Source: JADHUC01 sp964617665 (GTDB lineage Bacteria; Planctomycetota; Planctomycetia; Pirellulales; Pirellulaceae). From it: 30,357 nt of DNA. A model generated the notes under the pieces. It was not told where the DNA came from, did not search any database, and saw nothing but the letters and a program-made list of their open reading frames with translations. The stretch spans positions 1 through 30,357 of the forward strand of contig CAZUAH010000118.1 of NCBI GenBank assembly GCA_964617665.1, written 5' to 3'. A program made the position numbers and the translations under genes. Shown here in pieces: positions 16,821 to 25,300 of this stretch (position 1 is its first letter; each line of letters begins with the position of its first letter).

Positions 16821-17401
16821 CGCGGCTGCGGCAAAAACAACGGATCGGGAAGGGGCTGCGTCAGCCGCTGCGCGGTGATGGCATTTTCAGTTGCTCAAGA
16901 CGTGTCGGCGCCCACGCATGAAAATCTTCACGCGAAAAAGGTGCTCGACCACGTTGTGTTCATCCTGCAAAACACGTGGCCGAGGGCAAGAAATGTCACT
17001 TTCCCGACAACAACTAGCTACTCATGGTTGGGCTCCATCATTTGTTTGTGGTCGTCTGTTCTTGGGGCCAGAAAATTTCGGAAAAGACTCCTGCTCCTTT
17101 GCTGCCCCGCTATCTCCCCCGGCCCTCCCTTGCCTTCCTTTTTCCCCTTCTTTCCCAGAACAAGACTGCGGTTTTATTCAGTCCGCATTCCTAAGTCAGA
17201 GTTGCCGCGAGTGGGGCGACAGGCCTCCTATCCACACAAATCGAAAACCGTCTGAAAAACCGGACATGGAATCACCCGCTTTGCCCAGAAAAATTGGGAA
17301 GAATCCCAAGGATGCTTCCACAAGGCCCCTGCAGCCGTTGCGTGAAGAAGCCGCAGGAGTACTCAACTGGCACCTGCAGGCGAGAAGCACTCTACGGTTG
17401 A
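16821..17401. other. Non-coding tail of the insertion sequence and flank
   Basis: No convincing gene. It includes a pyrimidine-rich stretch at about 17095-17160 on the plus strand and the putative right inverted end at 17260-17284. Confidence 0.45.
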
Positions 17402-17749
17402 GGTATCGCTCTGACAGCTCTCGGCGCTGCACGCCTCACACTGACGCTGCCGGTCGTGACAACGGCGTAGGTGTTGACCGAACTGGCCGACGGGCTCGGC
17501 CGTCCCGGCGAGCGGGATATGGCGTTGGCTCTGATTCGCGATACACTATCCGACCAGCGTGTCACGGTGATTCCGCCCCATGAAACGTTGTTCATATGTG
17601 GGCTCGACCTGGATGGTGACCGTGCCGACAAGAGGTGGTCGCTGACTGACTGCGTCTCGTTCGTCGTGATGCAAGAATCAGGAATTACCGAAGCTCTGAC
17701 TTCCGATCATCACTTTGAACAGGCCAGCTTTACGATCTTGCTGAAGTAG
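17402..17749 (+). pseudogene. Truncated PIN-domain (VapC-like) toxin gene with a nonsense codon
   Basis: The conserved C-terminal half of a PIN-domain ribonuclease is clear: VLTELADGLGRPGERD, then RWSLTDCVSFVVMQESGITE and ALTSDHHFEQASF, carrying the acidic residues of the family. Just upstream the frame reads LPVVTTA, then TAG at 17468-17470 where relatives normally have Trp (TTAWVLTEL). The N-terminal strand with the first catalytic Asp is absent, and an in-frame TGA lies ahead at about 17396. No antitoxin partner is visible. The left break is about 120 bases from the presumed insertion-sequence end, so insertion may have caused the loss. Confidence 0.75.
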
Positions 17750-17782
17750 ACCGGACTGGCTCTTGCCTAAGATGCCCGCTAG

Positions 17783-20125
17783 ATGAAACGCACTATTGCA
17801 CTTCTTACCACTGCTTTTGCGCTCGTGCCAACGCCGAGCCTCCTGGCCTCCTCCAATGGCCCCTATGCCACGCACGTCAGCGATACGCGGCCCGGGTATG
17901 CTATGGTCGTTAGTGGCGGCGGCTATGATCCGGAGACCGTGCAAGTAGTCGTGCACGTTCCTGGGACATTGGTGAGCCAGCGGGATGAGTTGCCGCAGAT
18001 CGTGGCCCGATTGACCGAGGAATACGGCGGCGAACCCGCGCCACTGCCCGTTGCGCCCCCGGAATCTCAGACGCATACGTTGAAGCCGCTTCACGCTTCG
18101 ACGCAAAGCGTCTTTGCGAAACTGCCGGCCCATCCGTATCCACCGGGTTATGTGGCGATTGTCTGGTTGAAGGATGGCGAACGTTTGAGCAATCCTGTGG
18201 TTGTCAATCAGCCGAAGTCCTGGTTCTTGCTGAAGTCAACGTGCCGTCTAGGTGAAATGAATCGTCTTTGTGGCAGTAACCTCAGAGGCGATCGGTACGT
18301 GCCGCGTTATGTCTATTTGCGTGCCGTAGGTGGCGCGGCCGTCCAACTTGCGGAAGAGCCAAGGCATAAAGAAGACGGCGTTTCAGAGAACTTCTGCGTT
18401 CAGTTCCGCGTTCCACCAGATTTGGCGCCCGGCGATTACGAAGTTTTCGTTCACAATAACTCGGGTAATGAGTATGGATTCACGAAACCACTGCCGCTGA
18501 AGGTCACGAGCGAACCCGACTTTCCGCAAACGTTGTATGTCGCCACCGAGCATGGCGTCAAAGGCGACAGCTTCACCGACAACCGAGATGCGCTGCAACG
18601 CCTGATCGACACGGTCGGCGAGAATGGCGGCGGGATTGTCTTCCTGCCTGCTGGCTCGTATCGCGTGGACGATATGCTGCAGATGCGTTCGCATGTTGTG
18701 CTGCGTGGGGCCGGACGTGACGCAACGACGGTGTTCTTTGGCGGCGATCCGCACAAGAAAAAACGGTGCCGTTGGTTCATCAGCGCTCGCGAGGTAGACC
18801 ACACTGGTTTCGAGGACTTGACCATCCGCGCGTCTACCCCGATGTCGCTGGCGATCAGCTACTACAACGGCGGTAAACCCACGTATGATACGCATATCCT
18901 GCGTTGTCGAATCGTCGATGGGTCGGTGGGTGTACACTACAACGTCGATATGGAGGTTGGCCATTCGAGCTTTGAAGGTCAGCCGTTTCACGCTCACAAC
19001 CTGAAACGAGCATGGATTCACGACAACGAATTCACGATGAGGCGCCTTCGCGGCTACCCGGTTAGCTTTTGGGCCACAGAGAACTGCACCATCGAGCACA
19101 ATCGCGCGTACGGCTCGAACCGCGGGTTCGTTTGGCAGACCCACGGGCATTTCGGACACTACCATAATCTGATCGACGCCAACGTCGTCGAGACGGCTCG
19201 GATGGGCGGCAACGCTGGCGAGACGTATTTGTTTGAAGGGGCCGGGTTCCAATGGTACGGCGAGCCGACAGAGATCCATCCGAATGGATTCACGGTGGAC
19301 AAGGCAGATTGGCGGCCTGACCGGTTGAAGGATTCATTTGCCGTGATTACCGCCGGACGGGGCCTAGGACAGTACGTTCGCATTGCCTCCAACTCGGCAA
19401 CCGAAGTAACACTGGAGCGACCGTGGTCGATTCTGCCTTCCGGCGCAGTTCGTATTTCCGTGCTGCGTGGCGTCGTGGAAAACGCCATCTGCAACAACCG
19501 GCATGTCGACTGTGACAACTCCATGATGTTCTACGGTTGCGGGATGCTGAACAACCGCATCTATCGCAATCGATCCGAAAACAGTCTCGGCGTGTCGATC
19601 TGGAGTCTCGGGGACGCCAGCGAGAATGTGTTGGTGCCGGACTATTTCAATATCTTCGATGGCAATGTCTTGGAAGATCAGGGCGGTTTTTGGCTAACAC
19701 GTCGAGGCGATTTGAAACAGGATGTCGGCGTGCGCACGCTGAACAATATCTTTCGCAACAACTTCATAGCGGACGTGCGACGCAAACGCGAGAATCAATA
19801 CGGCAATGTTTGGGAAGAGGTCCGGCACGGTTCCTATCGGCCCGTGCAATCCGCTTTCTGGATGGATATCGGCAGAAGCTACTCGCCCGACCGAACCCAG
19901 GGGCCGATATGGATCGACACGCTGATCGAACGCAACTACATTACTCGGTGCGACTGGGGAATCGAATTACGTAAGATCTCCGGAGGCACCGTTGTCCAAG
20001 CGAACACGTTTTTCGATGTCCGGTTGCCGGTCGTTGATGGTGGGACGGGAAACGCGATCATGGACAACCGAATCGAACAGCCCGTCTTCGACGACCCGCC
20101 TCCGTGGGCGGAGTTGGACCGATAA
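17783..20125 (+). CDS. Secreted right-handed beta-helix protein, pectate-lyase superfamily
   Basis: 780 residues with a signal peptide (1 to about 22). Residues about 30-245 are beta-rich and unassigned. From about 252, GVKGDSFTDNRDALQRLID and GGGIVFLPAGSYRV mark the Pectate_lyase_3 (PF12708) start. A long beta-helix follows, with repeated Asn-rich turns (IHDNEF, IEHNRA, IYRNRS, IFDGNV, IFRNNF, IERNYI) to about 775. Known: such folds cleave or bind polyuronate and other polysaccharides. No catalytic residues can be assigned with confidence. No clear ribosome-binding site precedes the ATG. The kinase gene follows after 28 bases, and a decayed copy of the same lyase-kinase order exists at 107-804, which suggests a linked function. 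Confidence 0.85.
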   Translation: MKRTIALLTTAFALVPTPSLLASSNGPYATHVSDTRPGYAMVVSGGGYDPETVQVVVHVPGTLVSQRDELPQIVARLTEEYGGEPAPLPVAPPESQTHTLKPLHASTQSVFAKLPAHPYPPGYVAIVWLKDGERLSNPVVVNQPKSWFLLKSTCRLGEMNRLCGSNLRGDRYVPRYVYLRAVGGAAVQLAEEPRHKEDGVSENFCVQFRVPPDLAPGDYEVFVHNNSGNEYGFTKPLPLKVTSEPDFPQTLYVATEHGVKGDSFTDNRDALQRLIDTVGENGGGIVFLPAGSYRVDDMLQMRSHVVLRGAGRDATTVFFGGDPHKKKRCRWFISAREVDHTGFEDLTIRASTPMSLAISYYNGGKPTYDTHILRCRIVDGSVGVHYNVDMEVGHSSFEGQPFHAHNLKRAWIHDNEFTMRRLRGYPVSFWATENCTIEHNRAYGSNRGFVWQTHGHFGHYHNLIDANVVETARMGGNAGETYLFEGAGFQWYGEPTEIHPNGFTVDKADWRPDRLKDSFAVITAGRGLGQYVRIASNSATEVTLERPWSILPSGAVRISVLRGVVENAICNNRHVDCDNSMMFYGCGMLNNRIYRNRSENSLGVSIWSLGDASENVLVPDYFNIFDGNVLEDQGGFWLTRRGDLKQDVGVRTLNNIFRNNFIADVRRKRENQYGNVWEEVRHGSYRPVQSAFWMDIGRSYSPDRTQGPIWIDTLIERNYITRCDWGIELRKISGGTVVQANTFFDVRLPVVDGGTGNAIMDNRIEQPVFDDPPPWAELDR

Positions 20126-20153
20126 GCAGACTCGCAGTAGGTGAGCGCCGCGC

Positions 20154-20708
20154 ATGAACATAGTTTTGATTGGAATGAAACACTGTGGCAAGAGCACGAT
20201 CGGCAAGGCGCTCGCCGCGCGTCGCGGATGCCCGTTCCACGATGTCGATCCAATGATCGAAGCCTACCACGCGTGCGAGGCGGGTGAGAGGCTCTCTGTG
20301 CGCGACATGTTCGAACAGCATGGCGAGGTGCACTTCCACCGAGTCGAAGGACATGTGGTCTGTGAGCTGTACCTGAAGCTTGATCGTCCTGAGAGTCAAT
20401 CCGTCGTGGCTTTGGGCGGGAGAACGGCCCTGAACGTGACCGTCTGTGGGCTATTGCGGGCGATCGGACCGGTGGTCTACCTGCGAGTGGCCCCCAACGT
20501 CATCTTCGATCGGATCGAGCGATCAGGGATTCCCCCATTTCTTGACGCTGGCGACCCTGCCAGCGATTTCACCGCTCTCTATCAGAAGCGTCATCCCCGG
20601 TATCAAAACTTGGCTGATTTGACGGTCGACATTGATGGGCTCGATCCCGAGGCTGCGGTGGACGTGCTGCAAGCCAACATCGACCAGTATTCGCGCCCCC
20701 CGGAGTAG
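20154..20708 (+). CDS. Shikimate-kinase-like P-loop kinase, copy 2
   Basis: 184 residues, close relative of copy 1 at 107-682. Walker A GMKHCGKST is at 7-15; DVDPMIEA and an F-H-R-V-E element are also present. It shares the unusual ALGGRTALN and SGIPPFLDAGDP segments, where AroK has GGG and an Arg-Pro lid. The two copies diverge mostly in the last 30 residues and in the HACEAG/HERDSG loop, as expected if the active-site region is under constraint. GTAGGTGAG lies about eight bases upstream. It is probably translated from the beta-helix transcript. Function beyond a small-molecule kinase is not established; gluconate- or sugar-kinase-like roles are alternatives. Confidence 0.87.
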   Translation: MNIVLIGMKHCGKSTIGKALAARRGCPFHDVDPMIEAYHACEAGERLSVRDMFEQHGEVHFHRVEGHVVCELYLKLDRPESQSVVALGGRTALNVTVCGLLRAIGPVVYLRVAPNVIFDRIERSGIPPFLDAGDPASDFTALYQKRHPRYQNLADLTVDIDGLDPEAAVDVLQANIDQYSRPPE

Positions 20709-20987
20709 CCGTTGGCGGCCCTGGGAAGATTGCGAAACGGTTTGATTCTGTGTAGACTATTTGACCGTTGGAACGGACAACTGAATCCGCCTCCCCAAGT
20801 AACCTACCCTCCCCATTTCGAGATTGCAGCCTTCCCCTTTTCACCCCCAAAACATGAACTCCGGTGCGGTGTCCTAATACGAGCCAATCCGGTCCCACCT
20901 AACCGATTCTGTTGATGTTTGCCAACCGCTTGAACGTCACTAAGCCGTGGCGTGCGGGAGGAACTCTGAACAAAAGGAGCAAACGGA

Positions 20988-22265
20988 ATGAGCCAGGCAA
21001 CCTTTGAGGCACAAGAGACACCGCTTCGGACTCAATGCTATTGCGACAAAGAGACCTGCAGCGGCGAAGTCGTGGTAATCGAGACCGAATTCACGAAAGA
21101 AGTCTATGCACGCTGTGCACCTGTACTGGGGCCCGAGCTAGGATTGGACTTCGATGGGCAAGTCCGTCGATTCTACGGTTGCCTGCCGCGGATCTTGGAG
21201 CAAGGCGGTGCGGATATGTCGCACGTGGTTTGGGAGCGAGCCTTTTTCGAGGATTCTGCGGAGGACATAGATTCGTTTCGTCAGGTCCAAAAGGAGATCT
21301 ACCAAGCCGCTGGGGTGGCCGGAGAAGATTTTCCGGCAACCACCTATCTCCAGCAGCCGCCGTGCCGGCCGGGCCAGAGAATCGAGCACCAGATTCACGC
21401 GATCGTGCCGAAGGGTCCCGAATCCTACTCGGTCGAGACATCTTACAACGAAGAAACCGACACAATTGCGAAGCTGATAACGATCGACGGGCGTCGCCAT
21501 CTGTACATCACGGACATCAACGGGATATCGAACGATCCGGATTACCCCGGCACGGTCCGCGAGCAGAGCGATCGCATGTTCGCGAACTGCAAGAGGTTGC
21601 TGGACAAGTACGGTGCGAAATTCACAGACGTCTACCGCACATGGTGTTACCTGGTCGACATTGATCGCGACTATGCGGAATTCAACTTGTCGCGTAACGC
21701 GTTTTTCGAGGTCGAAGGCGTCACGCTTCTGCCAGCCAGCACCGGCATCCAGGCTATCATGTGGCCGCGCAGTGCGCTGCTCGGCATGGACCTGTACGCG
21801 TTGTTGGACACCGATGGCGTGAACATCGAACGCATGTATACGCCAACGTTGAACGAGGCGGACGAGTACGGCTCGGCATTCTCGCGCGGCATGAAGTTAG
21901 ATTTTCCGGACAAAGTGGTGCTGCACATCTCGGGTACGGCAAGCGTGGACGAGTACGGTGCAACAGTCCACTTGGATGATCCTTACAAACAGATCGAACG
22001 CATGTTGCTGAACGTCAAGGAATTGCTGGCCGCTCAAGGATCGAGCTTTGAAGACGTGACACAGATCGCAACGTTCCTGAAACGCGCCGAGTACCTCGAA
22101 ATGTACGAGGCGATCCTGAAGGAGTGGGGCATACGTCACGTGCCCAACACGCTTGTGGAAACCGGTGTCTGCCGTCCGGAATTGCTCTGCGAACTCGAAG
22201 CGATCGCCATTCTTCCCAAGGAGTCCGCCAACGGCAAAGCGGTCGCGGCCCCGCCGTTTGAATGA
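20988..22265 (+). CDS. Two-domain RidA-superfamily protein, chorismatase (FkbO/Hyg5)-like
   Basis: 425 residues without a signal peptide. Two RidA-like halves are visible. The first includes LYITDINGISND, then SDRMFANCKRLLDKYGAKF and VYRTWCYLVDIDRDYAEFN. The second, from about 297, has FSRGMKLDF, HISGTAS and the RidA-type end CRPELLCELEAIAI with Arg396 and Glu402. The architecture and the FSR and GTAS elements resemble chorismate-hydrolysing chorismatases; single-domain RidA imine deaminases are only about 130 residues. An odd N-terminal CYCDKETC (17-24) could bind metal. AAGGAG nine bases before the ATG supports the start. It lies 279 bases after the kinase gene, with no recognisable feature in between. 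Chorismatase activity is a family inference. Confidence 0.7.
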   Translation: MSQATFEAQETPLRTQCYCDKETCSGEVVVIETEFTKEVYARCAPVLGPELGLDFDGQVRRFYGCLPRILEQGGADMSHVVWERAFFEDSAEDIDSFRQVQKEIYQAAGVAGEDFPATTYLQQPPCRPGQRIEHQIHAIVPKGPESYSVETSYNEETDTIAKLITIDGRRHLYITDINGISNDPDYPGTVREQSDRMFANCKRLLDKYGAKFTDVYRTWCYLVDIDRDYAEFNLSRNAFFEVEGVTLLPASTGIQAIMWPRSALLGMDLYALLDTDGVNIERMYTPTLNEADEYGSAFSRGMKLDFPDKVVLHISGTASVDEYGATVHLDDPYKQIERMLLNVKELLAAQGSSFEDVTQIATFLKRAEYLEMYEAILKEWGIRHVPNTLVETGVCRPELLCELEAIAILPKESANGKAVAAPPFE

Positions 22266-22326
22266 ATTGGCGAATGCCGAATGTCACCTAAGGATTGGCA
22301 TTTTAGTGCGAACCAGGGGTTCGAGG

Positions 22327-25300
22327 CTACCCTCTGCCCCAGGCGGCATGGATGTCGTCGGCGATCTCCAACAGCGTTGCCTCAAGACCGAGAGTGTCAA
22401 ACATATTCCCTACCAATCCGTCTAGCTGTGGAAAGGATGGTGACGAAGGTCTGCCAAAGACCGGTTGGCCATCGTCTCGGACGCTGGTTAGAGGGAGACG
22501 TTCCCACGGAGCAGGGCTCTCCCCAGCAAAAGGTTGACGATGGATTGTCAATGAGTGACTGCGCAACGATCTGAGGGTCGTATCAGACGAAATAGGCCAT
22601 ATCATCGCCGAGTCGTCCAGGGAATGCACTGGGATGTTCGGAAAGAGGAACGCCACGAATGCGACGGCTTCGCCTTCACCCCCCAGAGCCTCGTCGATCA
22701 TCGGAATGGAGGGCAACTGCTTACCTGACGCGACCACGCTTTCGCCTTCGCCGCCTGCCGAATTCAGTATCTCCGGCGGGACCACTCGGGCGCCGTTTTG
22801 ACTCAAGTCGGTGATTACGGTCAACACGTCGAGCGGCGACACAAGGTCGTCTCCGTTTGCGTCAAAGAACGGCGATGGATGAACCACAGCGGTAGACGGC
22901 ACGGGCAGGGCGTGCGAGCCATTCACGGTCAGATCTCCTATGATCGTCAGGACGTCCAGAGGTGTGATCGATCCGTCTGCGTTGGCGTCAAAGGGGCTGA
23001 TCGGATTCTGCCACGGGTGTTCGGGGTTCGGCGTGAAGCGGGTCGAGGCGATCGAGTGGGCCGTGGGTTGCCCGTTGCTGTCCAGCAACTCCGTTGGCAC
23101 ACCGCCTGCATAGAACTCGCCTAAGTCGGGCGGCGATTGAGTGATCGTGCCGTCCATCGGCAACGGGGACGCCAGGTAGTAGATCTCCGAGCCGATCTCG
23201 ATGACCAGAAATGCCTCGTAGAAGCTGTCTGCATTGCTTGCACCGGCGAAGGGCGCCACGTCCAGAACGCCCGGCGTCGTGTCGGTCGATTCCTGGATGC
23301 CTCCCGCCATCTGGCGAGTCGGATCTAGTCGAACGCGCACGTCGCCCATCGAGCTGTAGCCGGTGAACCGGAAAGCGATCATGTCCGAAACCACTTCGTC
23401 TCTCGTATCGCCGTCATCGTCATTGGCTGCGCCCGGCTGCGACCCCTCGTAGTAAACCAACGTCTCGCTGCGGCCGATCAGCCGCACTCGTTCCAGTACC
23501 GTCCCCGTGTCGATCACGATTTCGGCAAAGGAGACCACCGAACGGTCTTGCGCGACGGTGCCTTCGATGATGGCGACGGCATGGTCTTCGACTTCCCCGT
23601 CCGGCGCCCAGTCCGTGTAGCCCAGGTCTTCGGTCGTGCTGAGCCGGAACCGGGCGAAGGCCTGGTCGGTAAGTGCCACCCCGTCGGGCACGAGGAATAT
23701 CAACGATCGCGTTTCGTCCGCCACCGGCACGTTCTGGAAGATCTGTTCGTCCGCGTCTTCCCAATCGCCGTCGGCGTTGAAGTCGATCCACGCGTTCAGG
23801 AAACCCTCGCCCGTGGCCGTCACGTCCAGCGTGGCCAGTTCGCCCGGGATCAACGGCGATGCAAAGACAATCCCGTCCTCGTCATCCGCGCTCGCTTCGG
23901 CGCCGTCGTCGCCCGCAGCCAGAGCGTCCGGCTGACCGTCGTTCTCGGCATCCACGCGCTGGCCGAGCAGCAGGTCGGCGCCCAGCAGGTGACGGGGGCC
24001 GTCGGCGGCCAGCAAGGTGGGATAGCCGTTCGCCTCGGGCGCATCGCCGAAGTCGTATTGGGCCGTCACGATCGACGTGATCCCCTGGAAGTCGAATCCC
24101 GCAATCATCGCTTCCGCTGCCGCCACCGAATCGAAGGCCGTTTCCCCGAATACCAGCCCCGGCACTTCCGCCGCCGTGAACGGGCTCCATGTCACAACAT
24201 CTCCTGGGTCCAGGAAGCCCTCGTTGCCCTCGTCTTCGGTCACCAGCAATGCTCCCACCGCGTCGACGTAGACCGTCTCCGGGATACCTTTCTGGACGAC
24301 CATGGCCGGGTCTTCGCCGACGAACGAAACCTGGGTGGGGAAGTCCGCCGGATCGTTTGGATCGATGGCGGCGTCCACCTCGATGCCCAGGATGCGGAAC
24401 CTGCGAACGCCCGCCGGATCGATGGCTGTCAGGTCGAATGCCTCCAGCGCCGACAGTGTGGCGTACGCTGTCGCCTGAAATCCACCCTGCTCATCCTCCA
24501 GATACAGAGCGTAGACATCGTCGCCGAACCCCGTGGGCATCATGACGGAAGCGAAACGGGGCCCCGAGACGACCTGGTAGTCGTAGCCAATCGCAATCGC
24601 CGGATCGATCTCGACCGAGCCCGGTCCGCCGGGTAGGGCGATAAACGATCCGCCATGTAACGGGTTCAACGGGTTTTCTTCGTCGGCCTCCAGCGCAGGC
24701 AGGAAGCTGGAATCCCGGGGTGATGCTTCGAGACTCGTGGGGCTTCGCCCGGAATCACTTGCCAAGAGCCCGCTGCCTACGGGCCAGTCCCCAACGATAC
24801 CCGGAAGCACGAAGGGCTTGTCGCCATTTCCAACCATCGGACCTTTGAACATCGGACCGTAGGAAACTGGCTTGTCCACCGTCGTCTTCTGGCTCAGAGT
24901 GGCCTCCGCATCCTCGATGATCCATTGTGTGGCGAAATCGACTTGGTGGGCTGTCTTCTCTTCGACGTCAACCAGAATGTCCTGGGTGCCACCGATTAGG
25001 TCTGGGAGAATCTGCGACCCTTCCCGTCCAAAGGCGGCTAGCCGCACTCGGTCCGGTTGCGGAACGAACTCCGCGGTGATCCTGTTGTGCGTAAACGGGC
25101 CCGCAGTTTGAACGATGTCGCCGCCTTCTAGCTTGAGGACCTCGTTCACTCCGAGTCTTTCGTCGCCGTCCGCGTCGGCGTGGCGATAGTCAAACCAATG
25201 GATAGTCTGTCCCGACGTCTGGCCAATCCGGATTGTCTGATCGAACGAAGCGGATTCCCCTGAGTCTGGTCCATCCAATATCCAATTTGCTTCCGCCACA

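Larger units (their letters stand above)
15221..17285 (+). mobile_element. ISNCY-like insertion sequence, approximate limits
   Basis: The transposase gene lies between two similar inverted ends. On the left is AAAAGTCGGGGAATTCGCAT continuing to 15245. On the right, read in reverse complement, is GCAAAGCGGGTGATTCCATG continuing TCCGG (17260-17284). They align with about 20 matches over 24 positions with small gaps. I could not find a target-site duplication, so the limits are uncertain. The element sits about 120 bases upstream of the DUF4838 start and abuts a broken PIN-domain gene. Confidence 0.5.

Noticed and set aside
17095..17160. Pyrimidine-rich tract as a functional element
   Set aside because: No associated motif or gene; low-complexity sequence in the insertion-sequence tail is sufficient explanation.
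18383..19279. Minus-strand open frame of about 300 codons opposite the beta-helix gene
   Set aside because: No recognisable motifs; the plus-strand beta-helix protein is convincing across the same bases.
22273..22302. AATGCC/GGCATT pairing between the Rid and giant genes as a terminator
   Set aside because: A six-base stem with an 18-base loop is too weak to support.
23548..24636. Plus-strand open frame of about 360 codons opposite the giant gene
   Set aside because: Arg/His-rich shadow of the Asp-rich GEVED and dockerin coding strand.
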